The notes beneath the pieces were generated by a model. It ran no database searches, was not told where the DNA came from, and saw only the letters and a list, made by a program, of their open reading frames with translations. From CBDBZL01 sp965213545 (GTDB lineage Bacteria > Pseudomonadota > Alphaproteobacteria > Sphingomonadales > Sphingomonadaceae): a stretch of DNA of 64,000 bases. Below are positions 50,965-59,998 of the stretch, in pieces. Both the position numbers and the translations under genes were made by a program. The stretch is taken from NCBI GenBank assembly GCA_965213545.1, contig CBDBZL010000002.1:372001-436000 (forward strand), written 5' to 3'. Numbering within the stretch: position 1 is the stretch's first letter; every line of letters begins with the position of its first letter.

Positions 50965-51936
50965 TCAGATCGGTTGTCCGGGCCTGTCCTCCAGCGCGGT
51001 GAAATAGCGCGCCATGGCTTCGGCGGCCGCATCGCTCAGCGCGATGAAGGCGCGGCGGCGGTCGGCCTCGTCCTCGATCCGCTCGATCAGTCCGGCCTTG
51101 GTAAGCTGGGTGATCCAGCGCAGCGCGGTGGTGGTGGGAACGTTCGCCGCGATGCACAGCGAGGTGACCGATACCCGCGCCTGTTCGCCCTTGGCGGCGG
51201 TGAGGTCGAGCAGCATGTCCCAGGCCGGATCGGCGAATAGTTCGCTGTCGAGGAACTTGGCGCGGGCCTGGCGATGAGCGATGATCCGGCGAACGAGACG
51301 CGGATCGGGCAAGGCCGGCGGTTCGGCAGAAGCACGCTGCGCGGTGCCCTGCGTGGTCGGAGCAACTGCCGGACCATCGCTGCCCCCCTCCGGCATTCGG
51401 GCTGGAGCGCGATCGCCGAACCGGTCGATCCGTTCGGCCAGCATTCCGACCTGCTCGCTCAACCGCAGCAAGGTAAGCCGATCACCGTCGGACAATTCGC
51501 GCACGCTGGACCCGCCGCGGTCCGCACGGATCATGCCAAGCACGATGACCCGGCCAGCGCGCGACGAATTGACCAGGATCTGCGGTTCGGACCGGTGACA
51601 CGCAGCGTACACCTGGTCGAGCGAGCCCAGGCTGGTCGAAAGAACCAGCTGCGACCCCAGACGCGAGGCGCGCTCGTCGAGCTGGACAAGCGCATCGGCG
51701 CCGCGTTCGCTCACTTGCGGGCAATCGACGATGACCACCTCGGCCAAAGCGGCGGGGTCTTCCTCGAGCAGCCGCGCGAGTGAGGCGGCCTCGCGCACCT
51801 CGAACCCCGCCGCCTCCGCATCCTCGCGCAGTTCCTGCCGACTGGCAGCCGAGTTGGCGAAGATCGACAGCGACGGTCGTGACCCGCTGGCAGGGCGGGT
51901 TTGCTCGTAGGAGAAGTCGCTTGGCTGGCTGGTCAC
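50965..51936 (-). CDS. Winged-helix (MarR-like) regulator with receiver-like N-terminus
   Basis: Residues 20-150 resemble a receiver-like alpha/beta domain (SIFANSAASRQELREDAEAAG, VVIVDCPQVSERG and VLSTSLGSLDQV) without clear phosphorylation chemistry. An extended linker leads to a C-terminal MarR-type winged helix (KGEQARVSVTSLCIAANVP, TTALRWITQLTKAGLIER). The arrangement suggests a DNA-binding regulator controlled by something other than simple phosphorylation. GTG at 51936 was taken as start. Targets are unknown; purA is adjacent upstream on the same strand. Confidence 0.7.
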   Translation of the reverse strand: MTSQPSDFSYEQTRPASGSRPSLSIFANSAASRQELREDAEAAGFEVREAASLARLLEEDPAALAEVVIVDCPQVSERGADALVQLDERASRLGSQLVLSTSLGSLDQVYAACHRSEPQILVNSSRAGRVIVLGMIRADRGGSSVRELSDGDRLTLLRLSEQVGMLAERIDRFGDRAPARMPEGGSDGPAVAPTTQGTAQRASAEPPALPDPRLVRRIIAHRQARAKFLDSELFADPAWDMLLDLTAAKGEQARVSVTSLCIAANVPTTTALRWITQLTKAGLIERIEDEADRRRAFIALSDAAAEAMARYFTALEDRPGQPI

Positions 51937-52033
51937 GGAGTGAAGGGGTGCCCAATGGAAGGCGGCGCGGTCAAGCCCTTCATGCGCCAAAGCATGGGAA
52001 ACTGGTGGCGCGTCGGACCTCCCGGCAGACGCA

Positions 52034-53326
52034 TTACTGGTCGGCGAAGGGGTTGCGCACGAGAATGGTATCCTCTCGTTCGGGACTGGTGGAAACCGAG
52101 GCTACCGGACACTCGATCAGTTCCTCGATGCGGCGGATATACTTGATTGCCTGCGCCGGCAGATCGGCCCAGCGGCGTGCACCTTTGGTGGTTGCGCTCC
52201 ACCCTTCCATCTCTTCGTAGACAGGTTCGACCCGCGCCTGTTCATAAGCGCTTGCCGGCAGGTAATCGAGCATGCGGTCCGCCAGCTTGTAGCCGGTGCA
52301 GATGCGGATAGTCTCGAACCCGTCAAGCACGTCCAGCTTGGTTAGCGCGATGCCGGTCACGCCCGAGATGGCGCAGGTCTGACGCACCAGCACCGCATCG
52401 AACCAGCCGCAGCGGCGTTTTCTTGCCGTGACGGTGCCGAACTCGCGCCCGCGTTCGCCCAGCTGCTGGCCGGTCTCGTCCTCGAGCTCGGTCGGGAAGG
52501 GGCCGCTGCCCACCCTGGTCGTGTAGGCCTTAACGATCCCCAGCACGAAGCCCGCCGCTCCCGGTCCCAGGCCGCTGCCAGAGGCAATGGTGCCGCTGAC
52601 CGTGTTCGAGCTGGTGACGAAGGGGTAGGTGCCGTGATCGACGTCCAGCAGTACGCCTTGCGCGCCCTCGAACAGGATGCGCGCGCCGTCGCGGCGAATA
52701 TCGCGCAGCCGCTTCCACACCGGCTGGGCAAAGCGCTGGATGAACGGGGCAATGCCGGCCAGCTCGGCGGTCAGCGCCGCACGGTCGAGCGCAGGTTCGC
52801 CGAAGCCCGCCCGCAGCGCATCGTGATGGGCGCACAGGCGATCGAGCAGCGGCGCCAGACCCTCCGGGTGCGCCAGGTCGCACACGCGGATGGCGCGCCG
52901 ACCGACCTTGTCCTCGTAAGCGGGGCCGATCCCGCGCATCGTCGTGCCGATCTTGCCCCGCCCCGCCGCACCCTCGCGCAAGGCGTCGAGATCGCGGTGA
53001 ACGGGCAGGATGAGCGCGCAGTTGTCGGCGATCCCGAAATTGTCGGGCGTGATGCTGACGCCCTGCCCCTCGAGCCGAGCGATCTCATCCTTCAGCGCCC
53101 AGGGGTCGAGCACCACGCCATTGCCGATCAGCGACAGCGTGCCGGTGACGATGCCGCTGGGCAGAAGCGAAAGCTTGTAGGTCTTGCCCTCTACGACCAG
53201 CGTATGGCCCGCGTTGTGGCCGCCCTGGAAGCGCACCACGACATCCGCGCGCGCCGCCAGCCAATCGACGATCTTGCCCTTGCCCTCATCGCCCCACTGA
53301 GCGCCGATCACCGTGACATTGGGCAT
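52034..53326 (-). CDS. purA: Adenylosuccinate synthetase
   Basis: PurA joins IMP and aspartate using GTP in AMP synthesis. The P-loop and catalytic start are GAQWGDEGKGKIVDWLA, followed by QGGHNAGHTLVV. GPAYEDKVGRRAIRV, FEGAQGVLLDVDHGTYPFVTSSNT and the C-terminal RIEELIECPVASVSTSPER are all present. At 430 residues it is standard. HisZ, a frequent neighbour of purA, lies about 2 kb away here, separated by the aldo/keto reductase and a hydrolase. Confidence 0.98.
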   Translation of the reverse strand: MPNVTVIGAQWGDEGKGKIVDWLAARADVVVRFQGGHNAGHTLVVEGKTYKLSLLPSGIVTGTLSLIGNGVVLDPWALKDEIARLEGQGVSITPDNFGIADNCALILPVHRDLDALREGAAGRGKIGTTMRGIGPAYEDKVGRRAIRVCDLAHPEGLAPLLDRLCAHHDALRAGFGEPALDRAALTAELAGIAPFIQRFAQPVWKRLRDIRRDGARILFEGAQGVLLDVDHGTYPFVTSSNTVSGTIASGSGLGPGAAGFVLGIVKAYTTRVGSGPFPTELEDETGQQLGERGREFGTVTARKRRCGWFDAVLVRQTCAISGVTGIALTKLDVLDGFETIRICTGYKLADRMLDYLPASAYEQARVEPVYEEMEGWSATTKGARRWADLPAQAIKYIRRIEELIECPVASVSTSPEREDTILVRNPFADQ

Positions 53327-53472
53327 CGCTTTTCAGACAATCCTCGTGAAGCCGCGCAACGAGAGCGCGCCTAGGCGAGCAGGCCGCGTGCGGCAAGCAG
53401 CCTTGTCTGTTCGGATATTCTGTCCCGGACGCTGCGTTGTATGCCGGAACCAATACAAGCGAAGGAACCGTC

Positions 53473-54288
53473 ATGCCCGATCAGCCCACCTTGCAGCTCA
53501 ATGATGAAAGGCGGATGCCCCAGCTCGGCTTTGGCACTTATCGCCTTGAAGGGGAGGCTTGCAGGCGGGCGGTAGATGCTGCGCTCGATACAGGTTTCTG
53601 GCTGATCGACACCGCCGCGATGTACCAGAACGAGGTCCATGTCGGGAAAGCCATCGGCGAATGGAGCGACATCTTCCTGACCACCAAGATCTGGAACGAC
53701 GCGCATGGTTTCGACGAGGCCAAGAGCGCGCTCAAGGCCAGTCTCGAGCGGCTGGGACGAAGCCATGTCGACCTCGCGCTGATCCACTGGCCATGCCCGA
53801 GGAAGGCCCGCACGCTCGACACCTGGCGCGCGCTCATCGAATGTCGCGACGAAGGGCTCGCACGCTCGATCGGCGTCGCCAATTTCCGCGAGCAGGACCT
53901 CGTGGCCATCATCGAGGCGACGGGTGTGGTGCCCGCGGTGAACCAGATCGAGCTGCATCCCCGGTTTCAGCAACGCGCGATGCGCAAGGTGCACCAGGAG
54001 CGCGGGATCGTCACCCAGTGCTGGGCGCCGCTGGGACAGGGACAGGCGCTCGAGCCGACGGCGGTGGGAGAGATCGCGCGCCAGGTCGACCGGCCAGCCG
54101 CGGCGGTGGTGCTGGCCTGGCATCTCGCGCATGGCCTGGCACCTATCCCCATGTCGAGTTCCCCCGAACATATGCGCGACAATTTCCTATCGCTGGAGAT
54201 CGATTTGGACAGCGACCAGATCGCGGCGATCGATGCGCTCAATGATCCTGCGGGACGCATCGGTCCGGAGCCCGGCGAGATCGACTGA
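53473..54288 (+). CDS. Aldo/keto reductase
   Basis: The 271-residue TIM-barrel enzyme reduces carbonyls with NADPH. The catalytic tetrad is visible: Asp and Tyr in LIDTAAMYQNE, Lys in FLTTKIWND and His in LALIHWPCP. The conserved VAVNQIELHP-type strand reads VVPAVNQIELHPRF, and the C-terminal cofactor motif is IPMSSSPEHMRDNF. The substrate is unknown. It is divergent from purA and upstream of a hydrolase on the same strand. Confidence 0.9.
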   Translation: MPDQPTLQLNDERRMPQLGFGTYRLEGEACRRAVDAALDTGFWLIDTAAMYQNEVHVGKAIGEWSDIFLTTKIWNDAHGFDEAKSALKASLERLGRSHVDLALIHWPCPRKARTLDTWRALIECRDEGLARSIGVANFREQDLVAIIEATGVVPAVNQIELHPRFQQRAMRKVHQERGIVTQCWAPLGQGQALEPTAVGEIARQVDRPAAAVVLAWHLAHGLAPIPMSSSPEHMRDNFLSLEIDLDSDQIAAIDALNDPAGRIGPEPGEID

Positions 54289-54330
54289 CCGGCCTGCTTG
54301 CACCAAGCTCGCCGGTCAACGCCCCAAGCC

Positions 54331-55212
54331 ATGCCCACCATCCGCACGCTCGTGAATGTAGCGCTGGGCTTTTCGCCCGGCCCTACCAGGCGCACCGCCG
54401 CGCGCTTTCAGCAGCCGACGATGACCTTGCGCTATGGCGAGCACGAGTTGCAGGCACTGGATTTCTTCAGCGCTGGTGACGACGTCCGGCCGCTGGTCGT
54501 GTTCATCCACGGCGGGGCATGGCAGTTCGGAGACAAGGCCCGCCGCCCCGGTGACCGAAAGGCCGCCTTCGTCCGCGCGCAAGGCTGGCATTTCGCCGCA
54601 CTCAACTTCCGCCTCGTGCCGCAGGTGGGGGTGACCGACATGGCGCTCGACATCGCAAGGGCGGTCGGCCTGCTAATGACAGAGGCCCCGCGGCTCGGCA
54701 TCGACCCTGCGGCACTCGTGCTGATGGGCCACTCCTCCGGTGCGCATCTGGCCTACCTGGTGGGCACCTGTCCGCGATATCTCGGTCAGCTTGGCTACGC
54801 TCCCGATGTCCTGGCGGGTGTGATCGCGATCGATGGCGCGGCCTATGATCCCGCAGCGCGCAGCACGGGTAAGGCCTGGCTTGAGCGTCGCCTGATCCAT
54901 CCCGCCTTTCCGCCCTGCGATCAGCCCAAGCTCGCGCTGGTTTCCCCCGTTCGTCAGGCAGTCTCACCGCCCAACGCTCGCGGCTTCCTGCTGCTGCATG
55001 CCGGCAAGACACAGCGCAGCGAACAGGCACGCCGGATGGAAGCGGCGCTGCGAACCGCTGGAACGCCCGTTCGGCGGATCAACCATGGCGGCGGGGGCGT
55101 TGCGGCGCATGTGGCGTTCAGCCGCAGGTTCGGCAGCGACGGGCACGAGCCCACGCAGGCGGTACGGGCATGGTTAAGAGAGCTCCTCGCGCATACCCAG
55201 GCTCTGCCCTAG
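54331..55212 (+). CDS. Alpha/beta hydrolase of the HSL/esterase group
   Basis: The oxyanion-hole motif VVFIHGGAWQFGDK, the nucleophile elbow GHSSGAHLAYLVG and a late histidine region mark it as a hormone-sensitive-lipase-like esterase or carboxylesterase of 293 residues. Which late histidine is catalytic is not settled. The substrate is not predictable. Its TAG stop overlaps the convergent hisZ stop at a shared CTAG. It follows the aldo/keto reductase by about 40 bp and is probably co-transcribed with it. Confidence 0.8.
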   Translation: MPTIRTLVNVALGFSPGPTRRTAARFQQPTMTLRYGEHELQALDFFSAGDDVRPLVVFIHGGAWQFGDKARRPGDRKAAFVRAQGWHFAALNFRLVPQVGVTDMALDIARAVGLLMTEAPRLGIDPAALVLMGHSSGAHLAYLVGTCPRYLGQLGYAPDVLAGVIAIDGAAYDPAARSTGKAWLERRLIHPAFPPCDQPKLALVSPVRQAVSPPNARGFLLLHAGKTQRSEQARRMEAALRTAGTPVRRINHGGGGVAAHVAFSRRFGSDGHEPTQAVRAWLRELLAHTQALP

Positions 55213-56324
55213 CGGATCGCGACCGGCCGATCTTCCTCCAGCCGGTGCGTGCAGCCCAGCTTCAGCGCATCGTCATCGGGCGACAGCGCTGCCAGCGTAC
55301 GCCAACCCTCGGCACGCAGACGGCGTGCAACGGCATGGTCATGATCCAGCGGCAGAAACAGCTTGTCACCCATCCGTTCGCTGCGCTTGACCGCCTCGAC
55401 GAGGTTTTCGGGATAGAGCGAGAAACCGATCGCCGGCTCGTCCGACCCGCGGATCATGTAGCTTCCGCCGCGCCCCACCGCGCCCCGAACGCCTTGCACA
55501 TAAAGCGTGAAGCCAAACCAGGTCTGATATTCGAAACCATGGCGCTCGGTGGGATCGAGGGTGAGCTGCGCGCGTTCGGACAAGCCCCTGGCGACCTGCT
55601 CGAGCCCGGCGAGCCGGGTCGCCAGCACGCCGCCCGCATCGAGTTTGGCAAGGCGCATCATCGCCTGATCGAACGGGCCGGCGGCATAAAGCAGCGGCAA
55701 ATAGGCTTTGCCGCCCGCCTCGATCAGTCCGGCGGCATCCTTGGTATCGAGCTCGCGGCGCACCGCCTCGCGCTCAGGCTCTGACAAAGGCCAAGGTCCG
55801 GCGGCCAGCGTGTCGACCAGATCGGGCAGCGTGAAATCGACGCTCGGCCCCACCGCTCCCGCCGCTTCGAGCGCAGCGATCGCGACCGAAACGATCTCGC
55901 CCGCCGCCGCCACGCTGTCGCTGCCGATCAGCTCGCCGCCAAGCTGCAGGTTTTCACGCCGATGGTCGAGACCATCGCCCACCATGCGCGCGACCTGGCC
56001 GGTATAGCTCAGCCGCAGCGGACGCGGTGCACCGGCAAGCCCGGTCACGGCGATTCGGCCGATCTGCGGGGTGATATCCGAGCGCAACGCCAGCATTTCC
56101 AGGCTGCGCGGATCGACGAAGCGGAACAGGTGTCCGGTCCGTAGGCCCGCCATCCGGCGCCGCAATGATCGCTCGAACTCGATCAGTGGCGGGCGAACCC
56201 GGTCATAGCCGTGCGAGTTGAGCGTCCCTAGAACCGCACGCTCAATTCTCGCGGCGGCCGCCATGCTTTGCGGCAACCGATCCTCGAGCCCCTCGGGAAG
56301 AAGGTCTGCTGCCAGCTCGTTCAC
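55209..56324 (-). CDS. hisZ: ATP phosphoribosyltransferase regulatory subunit HisZ
   Basis: HisZ is a catalytically dead class II histidyl-tRNA-synthetase homologue that activates short-form HisG, the first enzyme of histidine synthesis. Residues ADLLPEGLEDRLP and LFRFVDPRSLEMLALRSDITPQIGR carry motif 2-like features. GRGGSYMIRG is near the C-terminus, and the anticodon-binding domain is absent. The GTG at 56324 opens into NELAADLLPEG; an ATG at 56375 overlaps the end of serA. The length of 371 residues fits the family. Confidence 0.88.
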   Translation of the reverse strand: MNELAADLLPEGLEDRLPQSMAAAARIERAVLGTLNSHGYDRVRPPLIEFERSLRRRMAGLRTGHLFRFVDPRSLEMLALRSDITPQIGRIAVTGLAGAPRPLRLSYTGQVARMVGDGLDHRRENLQLGGELIGSDSVAAAGEIVSVAIAALEAAGAVGPSVDFTLPDLVDTLAAGPWPLSEPEREAVRRELDTKDAAGLIEAGGKAYLPLLYAAGPFDQAMMRLAKLDAGGVLATRLAGLEQVARGLSERAQLTLDPTERHGFEYQTWFGFTLYVQGVRGAVGRGGSYMIRGSDEPAIGFSLYPENLVEAVKRSERMGDKLFLPLDHDHAVARRLRAEGWRTLAALSPDDDALKLGCTHRLEEDRPVAIR

Positions 56325-56343
56325 GATTGCCGGGGAAACAGGG

Positions 56344-57927
56344 TTAGAAGGACAATGCGCGGGCGAGGACGACATCCTCGAGCCGCTCGGCCTCGACGAT
56401 CACTTCGGGCGGAATCGGCTGATCGACCGAAAGCAACAGCACCGCCTCCTTGCCGCTCTCGCGTCTGCCCAGGTGGAAGGTGCCGATATTGAGCCCATTC
56501 TCGCCCAGCAGCGTGCCGATCCGCCCGATGAAGCCGGGCTCGTCGCGATTGACGATATACATCATCTGCCCCGCCAGTTCGGCTTCGATCCGAATGCCAA
56601 ATATCTCCACCAGCCGCGGGGCGGTGTTGCCGAACAAGGTACCCGCGACCGAACGATCGCCCTGGCTGGTGGCGACCGTGACCCTGAGCAGCGTCTGGTA
56701 GACCCCCTCGCGCTCGTTCCTGATCTCGCGCACCTCCATCCCACGCTCGCGCGCCAGGAAAGGGGCATTGACCATGTTCACCGTGCTCGAGAAACGCCGC
56801 ATCAACCCTGCCAGCACCGCGGCCACGATTGGCTTTTGCGGCAAGGCCGCCGCCGCGCCCTCGGTCTCGATACTGATCGTGGGCAGGCTGCCATGCGCCA
56901 GCTGGCCAACCAGCGAACCCAGCCGCTCGGCCAGCTGCATGTAGGGCTTGAGCTTGGGCGCTTCCTCGGCACTGAGCGATGGCATGTTGAGCGCATTGGT
57001 GACCCCGCCATCGACCAGATAGTCGGCCATTTGCTCGGCGACCTGGTGGGCGACATTGACCTGCGCCTCGGTGGTGCTCGCCCCTAGATGCGGCGTGCAG
57101 ATGAAGCCGGGCATGCCGAACAGCGGACTATCCTTGGCCGGCTCCTTCTCAAACACGTCGAGCGCCGCACCCGCGATATGGCCGCTCTCGAGCAAGTCCT
57201 TCAGCGCTGCCTCGTCGATCAGGCCGCCGCGCGCGCAGTTGACGATGCGCACGCCTGGCTTCGCCTGCTCGAGCCGCTCACGACTGAGAATGCCGCGGGT
57301 CTCGTCGGTCAGCGGGGTGTGCAGCGTGATGAAATCCGCCCGCTCGATCAGCGCCCCCAGATCGACCTTCTCCACGCCCATCTCCACCGCGCGCTCGGGG
57401 GTGAGGAAGGGGTCATAGGCAATCACCTTCATCTTGAGGCCCAGCGCCCGCGACGCGACGATGCTGCCGATATTGCCTGCCCCGACCAGGCCCAGCACCT
57501 TGCCGGTCACCTCGACCCCCATGAAGGCGTTCTTGGGCCATTCGCCGGCCTGCGTGCGTGCATTGGCCTCGGGGATTTGCCGGGCCAGCGCCATGATGAG
57601 CGCGATCGCATGCTCGGCGGTGGTGATCGAATTGCCGAACGGGGTGTTCATCACCACGATGCCGCGTGTGCTGGCGGCGGGGATGTCGACATTATCGACC
57701 CCGATACCAGCCCGGCCGATCACCTTCAGACTGGTTGCCGCTTCAAGAACGTCCTCATCCACCTTGGTGGACGAACGGATCGCCAGACCGTCATACTCGC
57801 CGATACAGGCGATGAGCTCATCCTTGGCCATGCCGGTCTTCACATCGACCGCGCACCCGCGCTCCTCGAAGATGCGGGCGGCGTTCTCGTCCATCTTGTC
57901 GGAAATGAGCACGCGGGGCTTGGTCAT
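56344..57927 (-). CDS. serA: D-3-phosphoglycerate dehydrogenase (long form)
   Basis: SerA oxidises 3-phosphoglycerate in the first step of serine synthesis. The NAD-binding Rossmann motif is VLGLVGAGNIGSIVASRA, and the catalytic Arg, Glu and His are in NCARGGLIDE, DVFEKEP and TPHLGAST. The 527-residue length includes an intervening domain and a C-terminal ACT domain (IMYIVNRDEPGFIGRIGTLLGEN) for allosteric serine sensing. serC lies 51 bp upstream on the same strand, giving a serC-serA operon. Confidence 0.97.
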   Translation of the reverse strand: MTKPRVLISDKMDENAARIFEERGCAVDVKTGMAKDELIACIGEYDGLAIRSSTKVDEDVLEAATSLKVIGRAGIGVDNVDIPAASTRGIVVMNTPFGNSITTAEHAIALIMALARQIPEANARTQAGEWPKNAFMGVEVTGKVLGLVGAGNIGSIVASRALGLKMKVIAYDPFLTPERAVEMGVEKVDLGALIERADFITLHTPLTDETRGILSRERLEQAKPGVRIVNCARGGLIDEAALKDLLESGHIAGAALDVFEKEPAKDSPLFGMPGFICTPHLGASTTEAQVNVAHQVAEQMADYLVDGGVTNALNMPSLSAEEAPKLKPYMQLAERLGSLVGQLAHGSLPTISIETEGAAAALPQKPIVAAVLAGLMRRFSSTVNMVNAPFLARERGMEVREIRNEREGVYQTLLRVTVATSQGDRSVAGTLFGNTAPRLVEIFGIRIEAELAGQMMYIVNRDEPGFIGRIGTLLGENGLNIGTFHLGRRESGKEAVLLLSVDQPIPPEVIVEAERLEDVVLARALSF

Positions 57928-57978
57928 GATGATGCGCTTTCGTTCATAAGTGCGGCCTTGCAGCGAGCGGACCGGGAC

Positions 57979-59145
57979 TCAGCCCGCCGCGTCCTTGCTT
58001 CGCAGTTCGGCATATGCCCATTCGATCCAGGGCAAGAGGCGCTCGATATCTTCGGCCTCCACCGTGCTGCCGCACCAGATCCGCAACGAGGGCGGTGCGT
58101 CGCGATAGCCGTTGAAATCATAAGCGACGTCCATCGCCTCGAGCCGCGCGGCGATCTGCTTTGGAACCCCTGCCTGATCTTCGGGCGAAAGATTGTCATA
58201 CCAGTCGCCGGTAAACGTCATGCACACGCCGGTATTGGTCCGCTTTGCCGGATCGGCGACCATATGCGCGAGGAAGGGTTTGGCCTCGATCCACTCGTGG
58301 ACGATCCGCGCATTGGCATCGGCTCGCTCGATTAGCGCGCGTTGGCCACCGATCGACTGCGCCCATTCGAGCGCGGCAATGTAATCTTCGGTCGCCAGGA
58401 GAGAGGGCGTATTGATCGTTGCGCCCTCGAAGATCGCCCGGTTGATCTTGCCGCCCTTCTTCAACCGGAACAGCTTGGGCAGCGGCCAAGGTGGATCGTA
58501 GCTCTCGATCCGCTCGACAGCGCGCGGGCTCAGGATCAGCATGCCGTGCTGCGCCTCGGAACCCATCACCTTCTGCCAGGAATAGGTGGTCGCATCGAGC
58601 CGCGGCCAGTCCATCTCGGCGGCGAAGATGGCGCTGGTGGCATCGTTGATCGCCAGCCCCTCGCGGCCGGATGCCAGCCACCGCGTGTCGGGGATACGCG
58701 CACCCGATGTGGTGCCGTTCCATGTAAACACGACATCATTGCCCTGCGGCACCTGCGACAGATCGGGTATCTTCCCGTAATCGGCTTCGAGCAGCTGCAG
58801 ATCCTTCAGCTTGAGCTGTTTGGCCGCATCCTGGATCCACACATTGCCGAAGCTCTCCCACGCCGCGATGGTGGCTGGACGGGGGCCGAGCATGGTCCAC
58901 ATCGCGCATTCCAGCGCGCCGGTGTCGGAGGCCGGCATGATGCCGACCAGATAGTCATCGGGGATACCGAGCAGTTCGCGCGACAGGTCGATCGCGTGTT
59001 TGAGCCGCGCCTTGCCCAGCTTGGAGCGATGCGATCGGCCGAGCGAGCGCGTGTCGAGCCGGTCGAGCGACCAGCCCGGAAACTTCGCACATGGCCCGGA
59101 GGAAAAGAACGGACGCTGCGGACGCAGCTTGGGTTCGGTAATCAT
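57979..59145 (-). CDS. serC: Phosphoserine aminotransferase
   Basis: SerC makes phosphoserine from 3-phosphohydroxypyruvate and glutamate. The PLP-lysine is in ATTYSWQKVMGSEAQHG, and PFFSSGPCAKFPGW opens the protein. PASDTGALECAMWTMLG and the C-terminal SLRIWCGSTVEAEDIERLLPW fit the alphaproteobacterial form of 388 residues. An AAGGAG ribosome-binding site lies 7 bases before the ATG but is part of a hairpin. It is the first gene of the serC-serA operon. Confidence 0.96.
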   Translation of the reverse strand: MITEPKLRPQRPFFSSGPCAKFPGWSLDRLDTRSLGRSHRSKLGKARLKHAIDLSRELLGIPDDYLVGIMPASDTGALECAMWTMLGPRPATIAAWESFGNVWIQDAAKQLKLKDLQLLEADYGKIPDLSQVPQGNDVVFTWNGTTSGARIPDTRWLASGREGLAINDATSAIFAAEMDWPRLDATTYSWQKVMGSEAQHGMLILSPRAVERIESYDPPWPLPKLFRLKKGGKINRAIFEGATINTPSLLATEDYIAALEWAQSIGGQRALIERADANARIVHEWIEAKPFLAHMVADPAKRTNTGVCMTFTGDWYDNLSPEDQAGVPKQIAARLEAMDVAYDFNGYRDAPPSLRIWCGSTVEAEDIERLLPWIEWAYAELRSKDAAG

Positions 59146-59150
59146 GATAT

Positions 59151-59166
59151 CTCTCCTTGCAGAGAG
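59151..59166 (-). promoter_or_regulatory. Hairpin covering the serC ribosome-binding site
   Basis: In the mRNA direction CTCTC pairs with GAGAG across a 6-base loop, and the second arm overlaps the AAGGAGAG ribosome-binding site six bases before the serC ATG. A second GC hairpin (GCCCGC and GCGGGC around 59191-59203) lies just upstream. Together they could control serC translation, like structured serC leaders described in alphaproteobacteria; equivalence to that motif was not verified. Confidence 0.5.
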
Positions 59167-59213
59167 CGCGCGCGGCGTTGGGACCGCGTGGCCCGCTGCG
59201 GGCGGTAGGCGTC

Positions 59214-59229
59214 TGACATATTGTGTCAA
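59214..59229 (-). promoter_or_regulatory. serC promoter -35 with overlapping palindrome
   Basis: On the minus strand TTGACA forms a consensus -35. It is embedded in the perfect dyad TGACA-N5-TGTCA, a likely regulator-binding site. A -10 (TACCGC-like) would lie 16 bases further on and is weak. The leader would be about 50-60 bases. Confidence 0.45.
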
Positions 59230-59317
59230 GCAAACGGCGGGCGATGGTGGATAAGTTTTCCGCTGACGGGTTGCGGGGACTGGCGGTGCGCGACGCCCGG
59301 TGCGACCCTTGCTGCCG

Positions 59318-59998
59318 ATGTCCCGTCAACGAACCTGCGTCACGCTTCTTGCTGTCCTGACCCTTGTCGGTTGTTCGCTCCCGACAGGCTTGGCGGATCG
59401 GCAGCCACCTCCGTCATCGTACCCTCCCCCCTCGCCTGTTGCCGAACAAGCGGCGCTGCGCGCATGCCATATCCGGCTAGCGCAGGCGGGCGCCAGCTTC
59501 TCTGCGTTGCCCGATCGGTCCGAAGCTCCGGGCTGCGAGCTGGCGGGAACGGTCCAGCTGTCGGAACTCGCCAGCGATACGGCGCGGCTCAGGTTGCGCA
59601 ACATAGGCCCTGTCACCTGCGAGACGGGGCAGGTCTTCGTCGACTGGGCACGGTTCGGTGCCGACCGGGCCGCCCGCGCGATTTTGGGATTGCCGCTCGT
59701 CGCAATCGAGACGATGGGCAGCTACTCATGTCGCAACGTCGCCGGCACCGCACGCCGCTCCGCCCATGCAACGGGCAATGCGATCGATGTCTCCGCCTTC
59801 GTCCTTTCAGACGGGCGCCGGATCAGCGTGGCGACCGGCTGGCTCGGCGCGGACAAGGCAGAGCGACGTTTCCTGCGCGTGGTGCACCAGAGCGCCTGCC
59901 GCCGCTTCGCGACGGTTCTGGGGCCAGGCTACAACGCCGCCCATCGCGACCACCTGCATCTCGAAGGCGTTGGGGGTAATGGAAGCTTTTGTCGCTGA
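59318..59998 (+). CDS. Extensin-like C-terminal domain lipoprotein
   Basis: A signal peptide ends in the lipobox LVGC, followed by a Pro-rich linker (PPPSSYPPPSP). The C-terminal domain of about 180 residues matches the bacterial extensin-like family, with GSYSCRNVAGTARRSAHATG, NAIDVSAFVL and HRDHLHLEGVGG. The His-x(n)-Asp and HxH residues form a predicted zinc peptidase-like site, related in layout to VanY/LAS peptidases. A peptidoglycan or cell-wall role is inference. An ATG at 59318 was used. Confidence 0.85.
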   Translation: MSRQRTCVTLLAVLTLVGCSLPTGLADRQPPPSSYPPPSPVAEQAALRACHIRLAQAGASFSALPDRSEAPGCELAGTVQLSELASDTARLRLRNIGPVTCETGQVFVDWARFGADRAARAILGLPLVAIETMGSYSCRNVAGTARRSAHATGNAIDVSAFVLSDGRRISVATGWLGADKAERRFLRVVHQSACRRFATVLGPGYNAAHRDHLHLEGVGGNGSFCR

